A model generated the notes under the pieces. The model ran no database searches, was not told the origin of the DNA, and saw nothing but the letters and a program-made list of their open reading frames with translations. A stretch of 64,000 nucleotides of DNA from JAIBJN01 sp963802795 (GTDB lineage: Bacteria > Actinomycetota > Thermoleophilia > Gaiellales > Gaiellaceae): the NCBI GenBank assembly GCA_963802795.1, contig CAWDJV010000005.1:1178001-1242000 (forward strand), in the 5' to 3' direction. Shown here in pieces: positions 37,370-46,575 of the stretch (position 1 is its first letter; each line of letters starts with the position of its first letter). The translations under genes were made by a program, and so were the position numbers.

Positions 37370-37561
37370 CGCCCGACAACCACACACGATCGCCACGGTG
37401 CGACAGGGTCGGCACTCGGTCGACGCTCGCTTGGCTTCGTCCTCTGCCTCGCGGATTGCGATACGAGAAATGCCTCTATCTCACCCACGCTCGCGCTCTT
37501 CGGCATCGGCCTACCTGCACGTCTTCTGTCGAGTACGAGTGCTTGCCCTCCCAGGGTGAGT

Positions 37562-37632
37562 CGCAAAAGACAGGGGGGTCGCCACGGTGCGAACGCGGGT
37601 CCGCCGTCTCCACGATCGCCAAGACAAGCCAA
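37562..37632 (+). promoter_or_regulatory. Conserved leader element, copy 2 (upstream of RTX-like protein 2)
   Basis: Starts CGCAAAAGACAGGGGGGTCG, then GCCACGGTGCGAA. It is the inverted partner of 34307-34377 and ends 27 nt before the RTX-like gene's GTG. Possible short stems (GAC..GTC and TCGC..GCGA) lie in the invariant part. Confidence 0.6.
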
Positions 37633-37659
37633 TCCGGCATCGCGATCAAGGAGGAGCAC

Positions 37660-39477
37660 GTGCGATCCACATTCGAATCCATCATCAGCAGGAGGCGCGA
37701 CGGCGATGGCCGACGCGGAGCGATCGTCCTCGTAGCGGCGCTTGCGCTGTTCCTCGCTGCCCTCATGTTCTCGTCGTCCTCGGCCTACGGCGCATCGGAG
37801 GCCAAGCCGCTGCCCGAGAAGGCGGCGGAGAAGACGTCGACGAAGACGAAGCCGAAGGTCAAGGCGAGTATCCGCCGCGGCCAGCTCAACGTCCTCGGGA
37901 CGGCGAAAAGCGACAAGATCACGCTGCGGCTGAAGCCGGGCAACAAGTCCCGACTCCAGGTGAACGTCGGCGGCAACGGTTCCGCCCAGTTCACCTTCAG
38001 GCGCTCGGCCTTCAACCGGATCGTCGTTCGCGGCGCATCCGGCCCCGACACGCTCTCGATCAACGAGCGCTTCGGCGTGTTCACGGGCAGCGAGGCGACG
38101 AGGCTCTTCGGTGACACCGGCAACGACCTGCTGCGCAGCGGCTCCGCACGCGAGCGGCTGTTCGGCGGCAGCGGCAACGACACGATCGACGGCAAGCGGG
38201 GCAACGACGCCATCGACGGCGGCGACGGCAACGACACGCTGCGCGGCGGGACCGGGAACGACTCGATCGACGGAAACCGCGGCGACGACACCGGACTCCT
38301 CGGAGCCGGCGACGACTCGTTCCGCTGGGACCCGGGCGACGGCAGCGACGTCGTCGAGGGCCAAGACGGCGCCGACGACGGCGCCGACACGCTCCGCTTC
38401 AACGGGGCCGGCACGGCCGAGAACTTCGACGTCTCGGCCAACGGCGAGCGCGTCAGGTTCTTCCGCGATGTCGCCAACATCACGATGGACCTGAACGACA
38501 TCGAGTTCATCGACGTCCAAGCGCTCGGCGGTAACGACAACGCGGTCCTGAACGACACCACCGGGACCGACCTCAAGTCCGTCGCGCTCGACCTCGAGGC
38601 CTCGATCGGCGGCGGCCGGGGCGACGGCGCGGCCGACTCGGTCACGGTCAACGGCACGAACAACGCCGATGACATCCAGATCACCGCGACCGGGACCGTC
38701 GTGGAAGTCGTCGGGGCTCCGGTGGCCGTCCAGATCGACCACTCGGAGGCCGCGAACGACAAGCTGACGGTCAACGGCCTCGGCGGTGCCGACACGATCA
38801 CGGCCGGGCCCGGCCTCGCGGCGCTGATCCAGCTCGTGATCAACGGCGGGACCGAGGTCGACGTGCTCACCGGCGGCGACGGCAACGATCGGATCGTCGG
38901 ACAGCAGCAGAACGACTCCATGTTCGGCGGGGCCGGCAACGACACCCTCGTGTGGAACCCCGGCGACGCCAACGACCTCGTCGAGGGCCAGGCGGGCAAC
39001 GACACGATGGAGTTCAACGGCGCCGGCGGCGACGAGTTGTTCGAGGCCACTGCGGTCGCACGACGACTCCGCTTCACCCGCAACCTCGGCAACATCGTCA
39101 TGGACGTCGGCGGCACCGAGACGGTCGACCTCAGGGCGCTCGGCGGCGCGGACACCGTCGTCCTCAACGACCTGACCGGCACGGACGTCACGAAGGCGAA
39201 CATCGACCTGGCCGGCGTGCTCGGCGGCGGAGCCGGCGACGCGGCTGCCGACACGATCACGGTCAACGGCACCAACGGCCCCGACACGATCGCGGTGGCC
39301 GCGAACGGCGGCGTCGTCGACCTGACGGGCCTCTTCACCGCCATCGGGATTAGCCACTCCGAGGTTGCGAACGACTTGCTCGCAATCGACACGCTCGGCG
39401 GTGACGACAGTGTCGTCATCGGCGACGGCGTGGCGGCGCTGATCCAGACGCTCGTCGACCTTGGCGGCGACGAGTAG
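37660..39477 (+). CDS. Secreted RTX-like calcium-binding repeat protein 2
   Basis: 605 residues. GTG start with AAGGAGGAG a few bases upstream. An N-terminal basic stretch and membrane helix (about 21-41) serve as signal or anchor. Then a Lys-rich spacer, LNVLGTAKSDKITLRLKPG, a dense block of nonapeptide repeats (GGSGNDTIDG, GGDGNDTLRG, GGTGNDSIDG; about 170-215) and two copies of the WDPGD/WNPGD module (from about 222 and about 430), the second also with GGDGNDRI and GGAGNDTL. Long form of the protein at 33182. A strong terminator follows. Confidence 0.82.
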   Translation: MRSTFESIISRRRDGDGRRGAIVLVAALALFLAALMFSSSSAYGASEAKPLPEKAAEKTSTKTKPKVKASIRRGQLNVLGTAKSDKITLRLKPGNKSRLQVNVGGNGSAQFTFRRSAFNRIVVRGASGPDTLSINERFGVFTGSEATRLFGDTGNDLLRSGSARERLFGGSGNDTIDGKRGNDAIDGGDGNDTLRGGTGNDSIDGNRGDDTGLLGAGDDSFRWDPGDGSDVVEGQDGADDGADTLRFNGAGTAENFDVSANGERVRFFRDVANITMDLNDIEFIDVQALGGNDNAVLNDTTGTDLKSVALDLEASIGGGRGDGAADSVTVNGTNNADDIQITATGTVVEVVGAPVAVQIDHSEAANDKLTVNGLGGADTITAGPGLAALIQLVINGGTEVDVLTGGDGNDRIVGQQQNDSMFGGAGNDTLVWNPGDANDLVEGQAGNDTMEFNGAGGDELFEATAVARRLRFTRNLGNIVMDVGGTETVDLRALGGADTVVLNDLTGTDVTKANIDLAGVLGGGAGDAAADTITVNGTNGPDTIAVAANGGVVDLTGLFTAIGISHSEVANDLLAIDTLGGDDSVVIGDGVAALIQTLVDLGGDE

Positions 39478-39493
39478 CAACCCTCTCCCCGGA

Positions 39494-39524
39494 GCGATCG
39501 GGGTCCCGCCGGGGCCCCGATCGC
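39494..39524. terminator. Hairpin terminator after RTX-like protein 2
   Basis: Perfect 10-bp stem GCGATCGGGG / CCCCGATCGC with an 11-nt loop that can pair further, 16 nt after the stop, followed by GTTTCG. Confidence 0.7.
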
Positions 39525-39571
39525 GTTTCGCTACGGCGACCGGCGTAAGGAAGAAGAAGGAGGTGAGCACG

Positions 39572-39772
39572 ATGAGCATGACCCTCGCAGACACCCTCGG
39601 GGCAGACGATGGCTTGGAAGCAGCGTGGATCACCTGGATAGGAACCCTCAAATCTTGGGAGCGGAACCTGGTGCTTCGTCACGAGCTCGAATGGCACGAC
39701 CTGTTCAGCTCGGGCGAGTGGACGTGGGCTGATCTCGAGCACGAGATAGCCGAGACCATCGCCGCTTGGTAG
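39572..39772 (+). CDS. Small Trp-rich acidic protein
   Basis: 66 residues, not recognised. It has an ideal Shine-Dalgarno (AAGGAGGTGA) 5-6 nt before the ATG, rare in this window. Six Trp residues and many Glu (WITWIGTLKSWERN, HELEWHDLFSSGEWTWADLEHE) suggest a compact helical protein, with no signal peptide or membrane helix. It follows the terminator of the RTX-like gene and ends 30 nt before the second fabI repeat. Confidence 0.6.
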   Translation: MSMTLADTLGADDGLEAAWITWIGTLKSWERNLVLRHELEWHDLFSSGEWTWADLEHEIAETIAAW

Positions 39773-39802
39773 AGGGCTCGAGGCGTGAGCTCAACCTTCG
39801 TG

Positions 39803-39821
39803 CCACGCCATGGGTATGTAG
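39803..39821 (+). repeat. Direct repeat, copy 2 of the fabI 3' end
   Basis: Same 19 bp as 30738-30756, including the fabI stop codon; the base triplet before it (TGC versus TAC) and part of the six bases after it are also similar. No fabI coding sequence precedes it, as expected for a leftover attachment site. Confidence 0.55.
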
Positions 39822-40004
39822 GGACGGCTTGAGCCGAGCGGCCCGATTCCTGTCCCGTCTGACCGATCACACCGGGACTGCCGTCACAAGGATCCACGGC
39901 GACCGGGACATCCTCGACGCCCCTCGATGCTCGGCTTGATCCGCGCGACGGTGTAGGGACAAACCGGTCGGCTTCTGGTCTCTCTGCTTGACCCGCTGGC
40001 GAGC

Positions 40005-40673
40005 GTGCGCCAGAATCCGACTCTGCGGAGCAATTGCGGCATCCTGATCGTCGACGACGACGCGTCTTTTGTGACGCTCGTCGAGACTGTGCTGGCCGAA
40101 GACGGCTACCGTTGCGGTACGGCGGCGAGTGGCGAGGCGGCGCTCGCGGCGGCGCTCAGGGAGCAGCCGCGGATCGTCCTGATCGACGTCCATCTGCCCG
40201 AAATGTCGGGCTACGACGTCTCACGCCGCCTGCGCGAGCTCTACGGGCGCAGCCTCGGCATCATCTTCATCTCCGGCGTTCGCACCGAAAGCTACGACCA
40301 GATTGCCGGCCTGGACCTCGGCGGCGACGACTATCTGATCAAACCCTTCGACCCGGGCGAGCTCGTCGCGCGCGTCCGCTCACTTGACCGGCGCCTCGAC
40401 CCGGCAGAGCCGGCCGCTGCAGCGCGCGAACTGCCCGAGCGCCCGCTGACGGCACGCGAGGCCGAGGTGCTGGCGCTGGTGGCCGAGGGGCTGTCGCAGA
40501 AACAGGTCGCGCAGAAGCTCTCGATCAGCCGCAAGACGGTCGGCACGCACATGAGCCACATCTTCGAGAAGCTGCGCGTACACAGCCAGGGACAAGCGGT
40601 CGCCGCCGCATACCGGCTCCACCTGCTCGACCCGCTCGTCTCCGGACGGGCGCTCGGCTCGCACGCGAGCTAG
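40005..40673 (+). CDS. Response regulator, receiver plus LuxR-type HTH (NarL/FixJ class)
   Basis: 222 residues. The receiver domain has the acidic pocket (Asp17-Asp19), the phosphorylation site Asp61 in LIDVHLPEM and Lys113 in LIKPF; the HTH (about 148-205) reads LTAREAEVLALVAEGLSQKQVAQKL (quoted in part: TAREAEVLAL) and KTVGTHMSHIFEKL. It is a DNA-binding output of a two-component system. No histidine kinase is adjacent. GTG start. Confidence 0.92.
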   Translation: MRQNPTLRSNCGILIVDDDASFVTLVETVLAEDGYRCGTAASGEAALAAALREQPRIVLIDVHLPEMSGYDVSRRLRELYGRSLGIIFISGVRTESYDQIAGLDLGGDDYLIKPFDPGELVARVRSLDRRLDPAEPAAAARELPERPLTAREAEVLALVAEGLSQKQVAQKLSISRKTVGTHMSHIFEKLRVHSQGQAVAAAYRLHLLDPLVSGRALGSHAS

Positions 40674-40728
40674 CGACGGCGGTCGCGACCGTCTGCCCAG
40701 CTCGGCCTGTCCACGGGACTCCCGGCCG

Positions 40729-40941
40729 CTATTCGGCGGTCGTTGCCGGCTTGGGCTCGACGACCGCCGCCGCGTGCGCCCGGCGGAGGTGCAGCAGCCG
40801 CGCAAGCCGTGCTGCCACGTGCTCGCTCGGTTCATGCTCGAGCCGCACCGTCCACGCGAGCCGCGCCTGCGCCGCCTCGTGCAGCCGGTCGCCGTGGCGC
40901 TGCCGGGCGATATCCTGGTGGATCGAGGGGTGCGGGATCAT
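40729..40941 (-). CDS. Small helical basic protein
   Basis: 70 residues beginning MIPHPSIHQDIARQRH, a pattern I associate with short actinobacterial proteins of unknown function that start M-x-P-H-P and continue as an Arg/Ala-rich helix (RLHEAAQARLAW). GGAGGAAG lies 5 nt before the ATG at 40941, which supports this start over the longer frame. It converges on the response regulator. Confidence 0.5.
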   Translation of the reverse strand: MIPHPSIHQDIARQRHGDRLHEAAQARLAWTVRLEHEPSEHVAARLARLLHLRRAHAAAVVEPKPATTAE

Positions 40942-41320
40942 CGGCTTCCTCCGGTTTCGTCGCCGTGCCTGAAGAGCACAGCCGTCATGTTGATCAGAGC
41001 AGCCGCAGCGGCTCGGCACAATCGGCTCTTGGTCGCAGGGGCGCCCTACTGCCGAGAGGCGGCGAGTTCTCCCCTTCCCCTAGGCCGGCCGCTCGTGCGC
41101 TCGGGCACGTTCCCTAGGAGCCTGCCCAAAGAGCCCTGTCGACTGGAGCGGTGGGAGTTGGCGAGGGGCGGTGAAAGGCACAGGACGTCGCCAACCGACC
41201 TATCAGCACGGCCTATCCTGGTGCGATGGCAGCGCGCACGGATTCACTGCCTTTGCGGGCTTGTGGGGGCCGGAGAAGCTTCGTCAGGCCAGGCGAGAAT
41301 GGCCTCGCAACGCGCGCGTC
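40942..41320. other. Intergenic stretch, nothing recognised
   Basis: About 380 nt upstream of the small helical protein and downstream of the VWA gene. The frames open here are low-complexity Arg/Ser/Pro; I see no credible gene or RNA. Confidence 0.4.
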
Positions 41321-41352
41321 GGCGGAGAGGGCCCGAGTTGGCCCTCTCCGCC
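41321..41352. terminator. Hairpin terminator of the VWA gene
   Basis: Perfect 13-bp stem GGCGGAGAGGGCC / GGCCCTCTCCGCC with a 6-nt loop, 15 nt after the stop of the minus-strand gene. Confidence 0.7.
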
Positions 41353-41366
41353 GAGACCCCTTCCGT

Positions 41367-42788
41367 CTACTTCGGCCGAGGCGGGACGCGGCAGAGCACC
41401 GGTCCCGACACGTTGCCCGACGCGTCCACGAAGAAGAGCGCTGCGTCGCCCTTCAGCTTGATCTTCCAGTCGATGACACCCGGACCGGGCGTCTGCCTCG
41501 GCGTGGCACCGGGCGCCTGCGTCAACTTGATCTTCGTCCCGTTCGAGAAGGGGCCGAAGACTGCTGCGCTACCGGTGTCGTCGATGAAGATCTCCGGCGA
41601 CGGATCGAGGTTGTCGGAGACGCTGAGCAGATAGAACCCGTCGGGGTTCTGCCCGCTCTTTGGATTGTTGCCCGCCGGCGGCACCTTCTTCCCGGCCGGA
41701 TTCGTCGTCGGGGTGCATCTCCCGGTGGGCGCGGTGAGATCCGACACGCTGACGCGGATCGTCTGAGTCGCACGCGGCGTCCCATCGACCACCGCCGTCA
41801 CCGTGCAGGTGTAGACCCCGAGCGCGAGGCTCGACGGCACTGCGATCGTCTCCGTGAAGGAGATCGTGACCGGGGCCGTCAGGGGGCCGTACGGGGGAGC
41901 CGGGCTGAACGAGATCGACAGCGGGCACCCCGCCGAGACGACGAGGTTGACCGTGTCGATGCTCGCGGCAGCGGTCAGAACGAGGTTGACGATCTGCGTC
42001 GCGAGTGAGGCACCTCCGCCGCCGGCGACGGCGGAGCCGCCCGTCGCCCCTGCGAGGCTCGAGTAGCAGGCGAGCGCGCTGGCCGGTACGAGATCATCAG
42101 CAGCGTGATGTTGTCCCCTGTCAGCTGGCCGATCGCGGTGGTCGTGTTCAAGTCGTCGCCCCCGCCCGCGACCCCGTTCCGCCCGAAGTCGTCCGGTGGA
42201 GCGGCAGCGCAGGAGCCGAATGCGGTCGCGGAGTGGGGTCGGTCGTCCCCGAGGACGACCAGGAACTTGACCGCCTGGGGGTCGTAGACGAGCGCGGGGT
42301 CGTTCGCCGCCTCGAAGAACGTTCGGTTGTACGCCTCGGGCAGGTCACCGCCCCCGTCCGCGACCATCGTGCCGATCGCCGCACTCACGCTGGCTGGAGT
42401 TAGATGTGAAGGGAGCGAGCAGGGTGTACGGGACGTCGGCCGCGCTCCCGCCGGGCATTCCCGGGTAGTCCTCCGTGTCGACAACGGCGAAACGGGCGCC
42501 CGGGATCGGTCCCTGGACGGCGCCCACGATCGCGTTCGCCTCGGCCTGGGCTTGCGCGATAGCAGGCCCCATGCTCGACGTCGTGTCGATCGCGAGGACG
42601 ATGTCGGCCTTCGCAGGCGCCGGGTCGAGCGAGAGCGTCTTGGCCACGGTGGCCGAGTCGCCGGGCTCGAGCGTGAGGCTCACGCTCGGCGGTGTAAACG
42701 TGTCCGCGGCGGAGGCCGCGACAGCGGCAATCCCCGCGACGAGCAGGGTGAGCGCGAACGCGCTCACACGAGCGAAGCGCTTCCTCAT
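41367..42788 (-). CDS. Secreted von Willebrand factor A-domain protein, two frameshifts
   Basis: About 473 residues after repair. Signal peptide (about 1-27), then VSLTLEPGDSATVAKTLSL and a VWA domain whose MIDAS motif is AIDTTSSMG (D-x-S/T-x-S form, about residue 64); later conserved blocks are YNRTFFEAAND, KFLVVLGDDRPH and ITLLMISY. The C-terminal half has Ig-like beta segments (VYTCTVTAVVDG, FYLLSVSDNLDPS). The frame changes near 42400 and near 42083, and all segments join without loss. AGGAGG precedes the ATG. Probably binds a surface or matrix ligand with a divalent metal. Confidence 0.78.
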
Positions 42789-42990
42789 GGCGGAACCTCC
42801 TGACGGCGTGTCAGATAGTTGCCACTGTCACCATACGACGCGCGGGAGCCGTTTACAAGAGTCGAAACCAGCCCTCAGTTGCGCGGCTCGAGGCCGCCGC
42901 GGTACTTAGCACCACGGCGAGCGCGTGAGGCACGGGCAGGGCGGGCATCACGCGAGGCGTCACGCCCGCTCCTGCCAGTGTTCTGCGTCG

Positions 42991-43230
42991 TCAGCAGAAA
43001 CGGGGCGTGATCACGGTCGGCGGCGTTCCGAGATGCACGTTGAAGTGGAAGTTCAGGAACGCGCCCTGCAGTTCCTCGTTGCCGCACCTGGGCGGCCCGA
43101 CATCGACCGGACCCGACGGCGTCATGAGGACGTGCTCGTGCGGCGGCGGCGGCGCCTGTGCGCTCCCCGGAACCACCAAGAGGGCCCCAACCGACAGGGC
43201 CAGCGCCATCAAGACCACGAATCTCCGCAT
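42991..43230 (-). CDS. Small exported protein
   Basis: 79 residues. A clear signal peptide (1-25, cleaved after SAQA) and a 54-residue mature part with PPPHEHVLMTPSGPVDVGPP and two cysteines (CGNEE and the final FC), which could form one disulfide. Not recognised. It lies between the M36 protease and the VWA gene on the same strand. Confidence 0.6.
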   Translation of the reverse strand: MRRFVVLMALALSVGALLVVPGSAQAPPPPHEHVLMTPSGPVDVGPPRCGNEELQGAFLNFHFNVHLGTPPTVITPRFC

Positions 43231-43376
43231 CGCTCCACCTTTCCCCGAGAGAGACCTGGAACGCGGTCATATCACGGCGTGAGGTCGTGAGCAACGATTG
43301 TTTCGTTCAGTTTCCGGCGGTTCGCCGCGCATCCCTCGTGCTGGACCCAGCGGGCGTGGCACATGGGGTGTAGAAG

Positions 43377-43408
43377 CGAGGGAGCGCCCGTTGCCGGACG
43401 CTCCCTCG
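43377..43408. terminator. Hairpin terminator of the M36 protease gene
   Basis: 10-bp stem CGAGGGAGCG / CGCTCCCTCG with a 12-nt loop, 17 nt after the stop on the minus strand. Confidence 0.65.
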
Positions 43409-43425
43409 GTCCCTTGTCGTCGTGG

Positions 43426-46219
43426 TTACAGGAAGCGGAAGAAGGCGCGGTGCTGCTTGCCGTCGTCGCGCGTCAGGACCAGCTCGCGGCACGTCCCGGC
43501 CCACTCTTCGAGCGTCTTCCAGTTGTAGAGGAAGACACCCTGCGAGCTCACGGTCAGCTTCGTGTTGCCCGTCGTCTGCGTTGCGATCGGGAACTCCCGC
43601 GGAGTCACGAACATCGGGATCTGGCTCGGCACCTGCAGCGTCGAGCAGTCCACCTTGCGGGAGAACGGCGAGTTGCTCGCCAGGACGTCCAGCTGCCGGT
43701 AGCCGTCGGCGGTGAACCTGAGAGGAACGGCGTCCCCGGCGTCCACCTCGTTCAGCTGCCCGTAGGGCCGCGTCACCGGGCTTCCGAAGCCGCGCAGGCA
43801 CTCCGGCGCCGTGTCGTAGGCCTCGGTGCCGTCGTTGCGGCTCGTCGTGCCGCCGTCGCCGGCGCTGAAGCCGAGGCCGCGGCGGGAGAACGACGCCCAG
43901 AGCGTGCAGGCGTCCTCGCCGCCGGTCAGGACCTCCTCCGCGGCGAAGATCGCGTTGCGCCCTGTGACGAAGGTCGGGGCGCAGCCCTGGAACTTGAGGC
44001 CGTCGTTGACGAGTTGATAGATGAGGTTGTTCCCGCCGGTGCTCCAGTCGTCGTAGAGGTTCGGGTTGAAGCCGCGCTTCTCGATCAGGTCCCAGGTCAC
44101 GTCCCAGAGGAACGCGGCCCAGGCGTGACCGATCCCGTGCGGTTGAGAGAGCGAGGCGCCGTTGAGCCAGGCGCCCTGCTTGATGCTGTCGTAGGTCGAC
44201 GGCTGGATCTCCATGTTGCGGGAGTAGGGCCGGTTGCGGAGCCCGGGGCTCGTCCGGGGCGGGTCGTACAGCACGTACGGGTAGATCCCGCGCGGCCCGT
44301 CGGGGTCGTCCTTCTCGGTGTCGATCAGCGCCGTGATGGCGTGCCAGTCGCCCCAGCCCTCGCCCATCTGCTCCTGCCCGGTGAGGCAGTTGACGTTCAG
44401 CCCGCCGGTGAGGCGGTTGGAGACGCCGTGGCTGTACTCGTGGATGATCGTCGCGGTGTCGAGGTCGCCGACCCGCAGCGGCGGGCGGGCCGGTGTTGCG
44501 GTGCACCGAGCCCGGGGCCGACGTGCCGGCGATCGCGGCCTTGATCGTGTTGCCGTCGGCGAGACCGATCAGGATGGCCGGGATGCCGACCGGCGGGTCC
44601 ATCTCCCCGGACATGCGCGCCGGGTTGTTTGACGTGTGGACGACCACGACGGCGACCGCGCCCGCGGCCTCCGCGTTCACCGTCTGGGTGTAGTTGTTGC
44701 ACGTGGTGGCCGTGTCCACCACGGCGATCGACCCCGGCGGCAGCGCGTAGGGCTCGCAGCCGTCGTTGGCGGCCCCGCTCCCGTCGTTCACGAGCACCAG
44801 CGCCCCGGGCGTCCCGGCCGTGGTTGCGGGCGGGCTGAACCGGGCGTAGGCAGCCAGGTACGTGCCCGCCGCCGGCCCGGAGTTCACCGTGACGGCGCTC
44901 GGCAGGCCCGAGCCGAACTCGATCATCGTCTGCATCCGCGGCCGCCCGCCATCCAGAGCGGGCGTCGAGAAGTTGGCGTTGCTCTCGCCGGAGCCGTCCA
45001 TCCCCTCGCAGCGGACGTCGTCGCCGCCCGTGCCGCCGCGGCCGTAGTTGTTCACCTGGAAGTTCCCAGAGGCCTCGTCGAAGCCGTACAGGTACATGAG
45101 GTCGTGGACGATGTTGCACCAGCGGAACATGTTCGTCTGGTTCGCGGGCACGTTGAACTGCGCGTGCTCGCCCAGGTCGATCGGGAAGTCGAAGTCGAGC
45201 CCGGTGCCGCCGTCGGGCGAGCCGCCGGTGTCCTGCTCTCCGTCGTTGTCGCGGTCGGTGTACGAGTGGACGTTGTTGCCCCGCGTGATCGTGAACTCGG
45301 CCCCCGGAACGCCGTCGGTGTCGTGCCAGCCGAACGGAGACGCGGTGCCGTCGGCCGGGTTCGTGAAGAGCACCCGGTCGCTGTCGTCGGGGCTCTCCTG
45401 CGGGTACGCCCGGTAGCTCGACCCGTCCGCGACCGGGTCGGCCGGCTCGAAGACGGTCGGCCCGGACGCCAGGCTCTGGACGGCCGCCGACGTCTGGCTG
45501 CCCTGCCGCTGGAGCCGGCTCGCCAGGCCTTCACGGGTGTCGTGGTCGGTCCAGTCGTCCACCGCGAGCAGGTCGCCCGTGTCGGCGTCGATCGTGGCGT
45601 TCCACAGGTGGGCGTCCGAGATGTCGTCGATCACGAGCTGCCAAGCGAGACGGAGCCCGTCCTTCGTGGGCTGCCAGCCCAGGCGGGCCGGGATCGGCTG
45701 GTCGGAAATGCCGCCACCGGATACGACGGTCTTGCGGGCGGCACCACCCCCGCTCTCGAGGACGCGCAGGTTCGCCGGGTTGTCCAGGCCGAGCTCCTCG
45801 GCGGCGGAGTCGACAGCGTCAGTGGCGGAGAGCTCGTCCCGACCTGACGCGTCGGCGAGCCCGCGGACGAAGCGACCGCCGACGAAGACGACGCGCCCGG
45901 CCGCGACGTTGACCGTGGCGTGGCCGCCGAAGACCTCGCGGCCCCGGAAACGCTGGTTGAGGTTGACGTGCGTGACGCCGTTGTGGCGGCTCGTGTACCG
46001 GCTGGTCACGAACAGGTCGGCGACGTCGGCGCTCGTGACCCCGAGCTCCGCCGTGTTCGCCTTCACGTGGCTCAGCGCGATGCCGAGCGGATCGCCGGCG
46101 TCCGTCGCCGGCGCGGACCGGACGGCTCCGTCGGTCGCGGACATGGAGCCCGGTACGAGCACGAGCGCCACGAGCACGACGGCGAGGACCAGAACCGGCC
46201 CGGATGGCCTGCCGAACAT
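43426..46219 (-). CDS. Secreted M36 (fungalysin-type) metalloprotease, frame-shifted
   Basis: About 930 residues after repair. Signal peptide (about 1-28), FTP propeptide region (LFVTSRYTSRHNGVTHVNLNQ), then the M36 catalytic domain with an inserted PA domain (about 470-590; GAVAVVVVHT). The zinc site HEYSHG with GEGWGDW as third ligand is intact but in a different frame from the N-terminal half; one base is missing near 44486. Zinc endoprotease acting outside the cell. I start at the ATG at 46219 because GGGGGGAAAG precedes it and the signal peptide follows; the open frame extends to 46321. Confidence 0.88.
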
Positions 46220-46575
46220 GGCTTTCCCCCCTTTGTGCCCCGGCGCCGACTCCGCGCCGGGCGTCTCGGAACGTACTTGGCGGCGCCAGTCTCCCAGGCT
46301 CGTGTCGAGTGCGCAACCCATCGGAACGACGCGGGGAGCGCCCAGGGGCGCCGACTCGTCGCCAATCCCCGTTCCGGCGAAAATGACTCGGTGACGGCAA
46401 CGCCGTGTCCGGCGGCTCGGTCTCGGCGGCCGCTCGGTTCAGTCTTATGGCGCACCTGGGTGACGCCACGGTGGCGACATCGGCGGGTAGCCGCTTAGAA
46501 ATCCCTGTTCACAGGGCTTCCGTCCACGCCATGCGGGGCGTCGTCCTCCTCGCGCGGCCTCCGATCCTCCGAGCG
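46220..46575. other. Upstream region of the M36 gene
   Basis: About 355 nt between the protease start and the stop of the SDR gene. It contains several GC-rich self-complementary stretches but no gene, tRNA or known RNA motif that I recognise; the protease promoter must lie here. Confidence 0.4.

Noticed and set aside
38160..38280. Short regular DNA repeats that might be taken for a CRISPR or tandem array
   Set aside because: The periodicity is that of codons for nonapeptide Ca-binding repeats (GGxGxD); there are no unique spacers.
37279..39651. A 790-codon frame antisense to the RTX-like protein 2 gene
   Set aside because: It mirrors the D/G repeat codons of the real gene, giving a Val/Asp/Arg-rich sequence without motifs, and it starts beyond a strong terminator.
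30738..39821. Complete integrative element with its own recombinase
   Set aside because: No integrase, excisionase or transfer gene lies between the repeats, so at most a remnant or a passenger segment.
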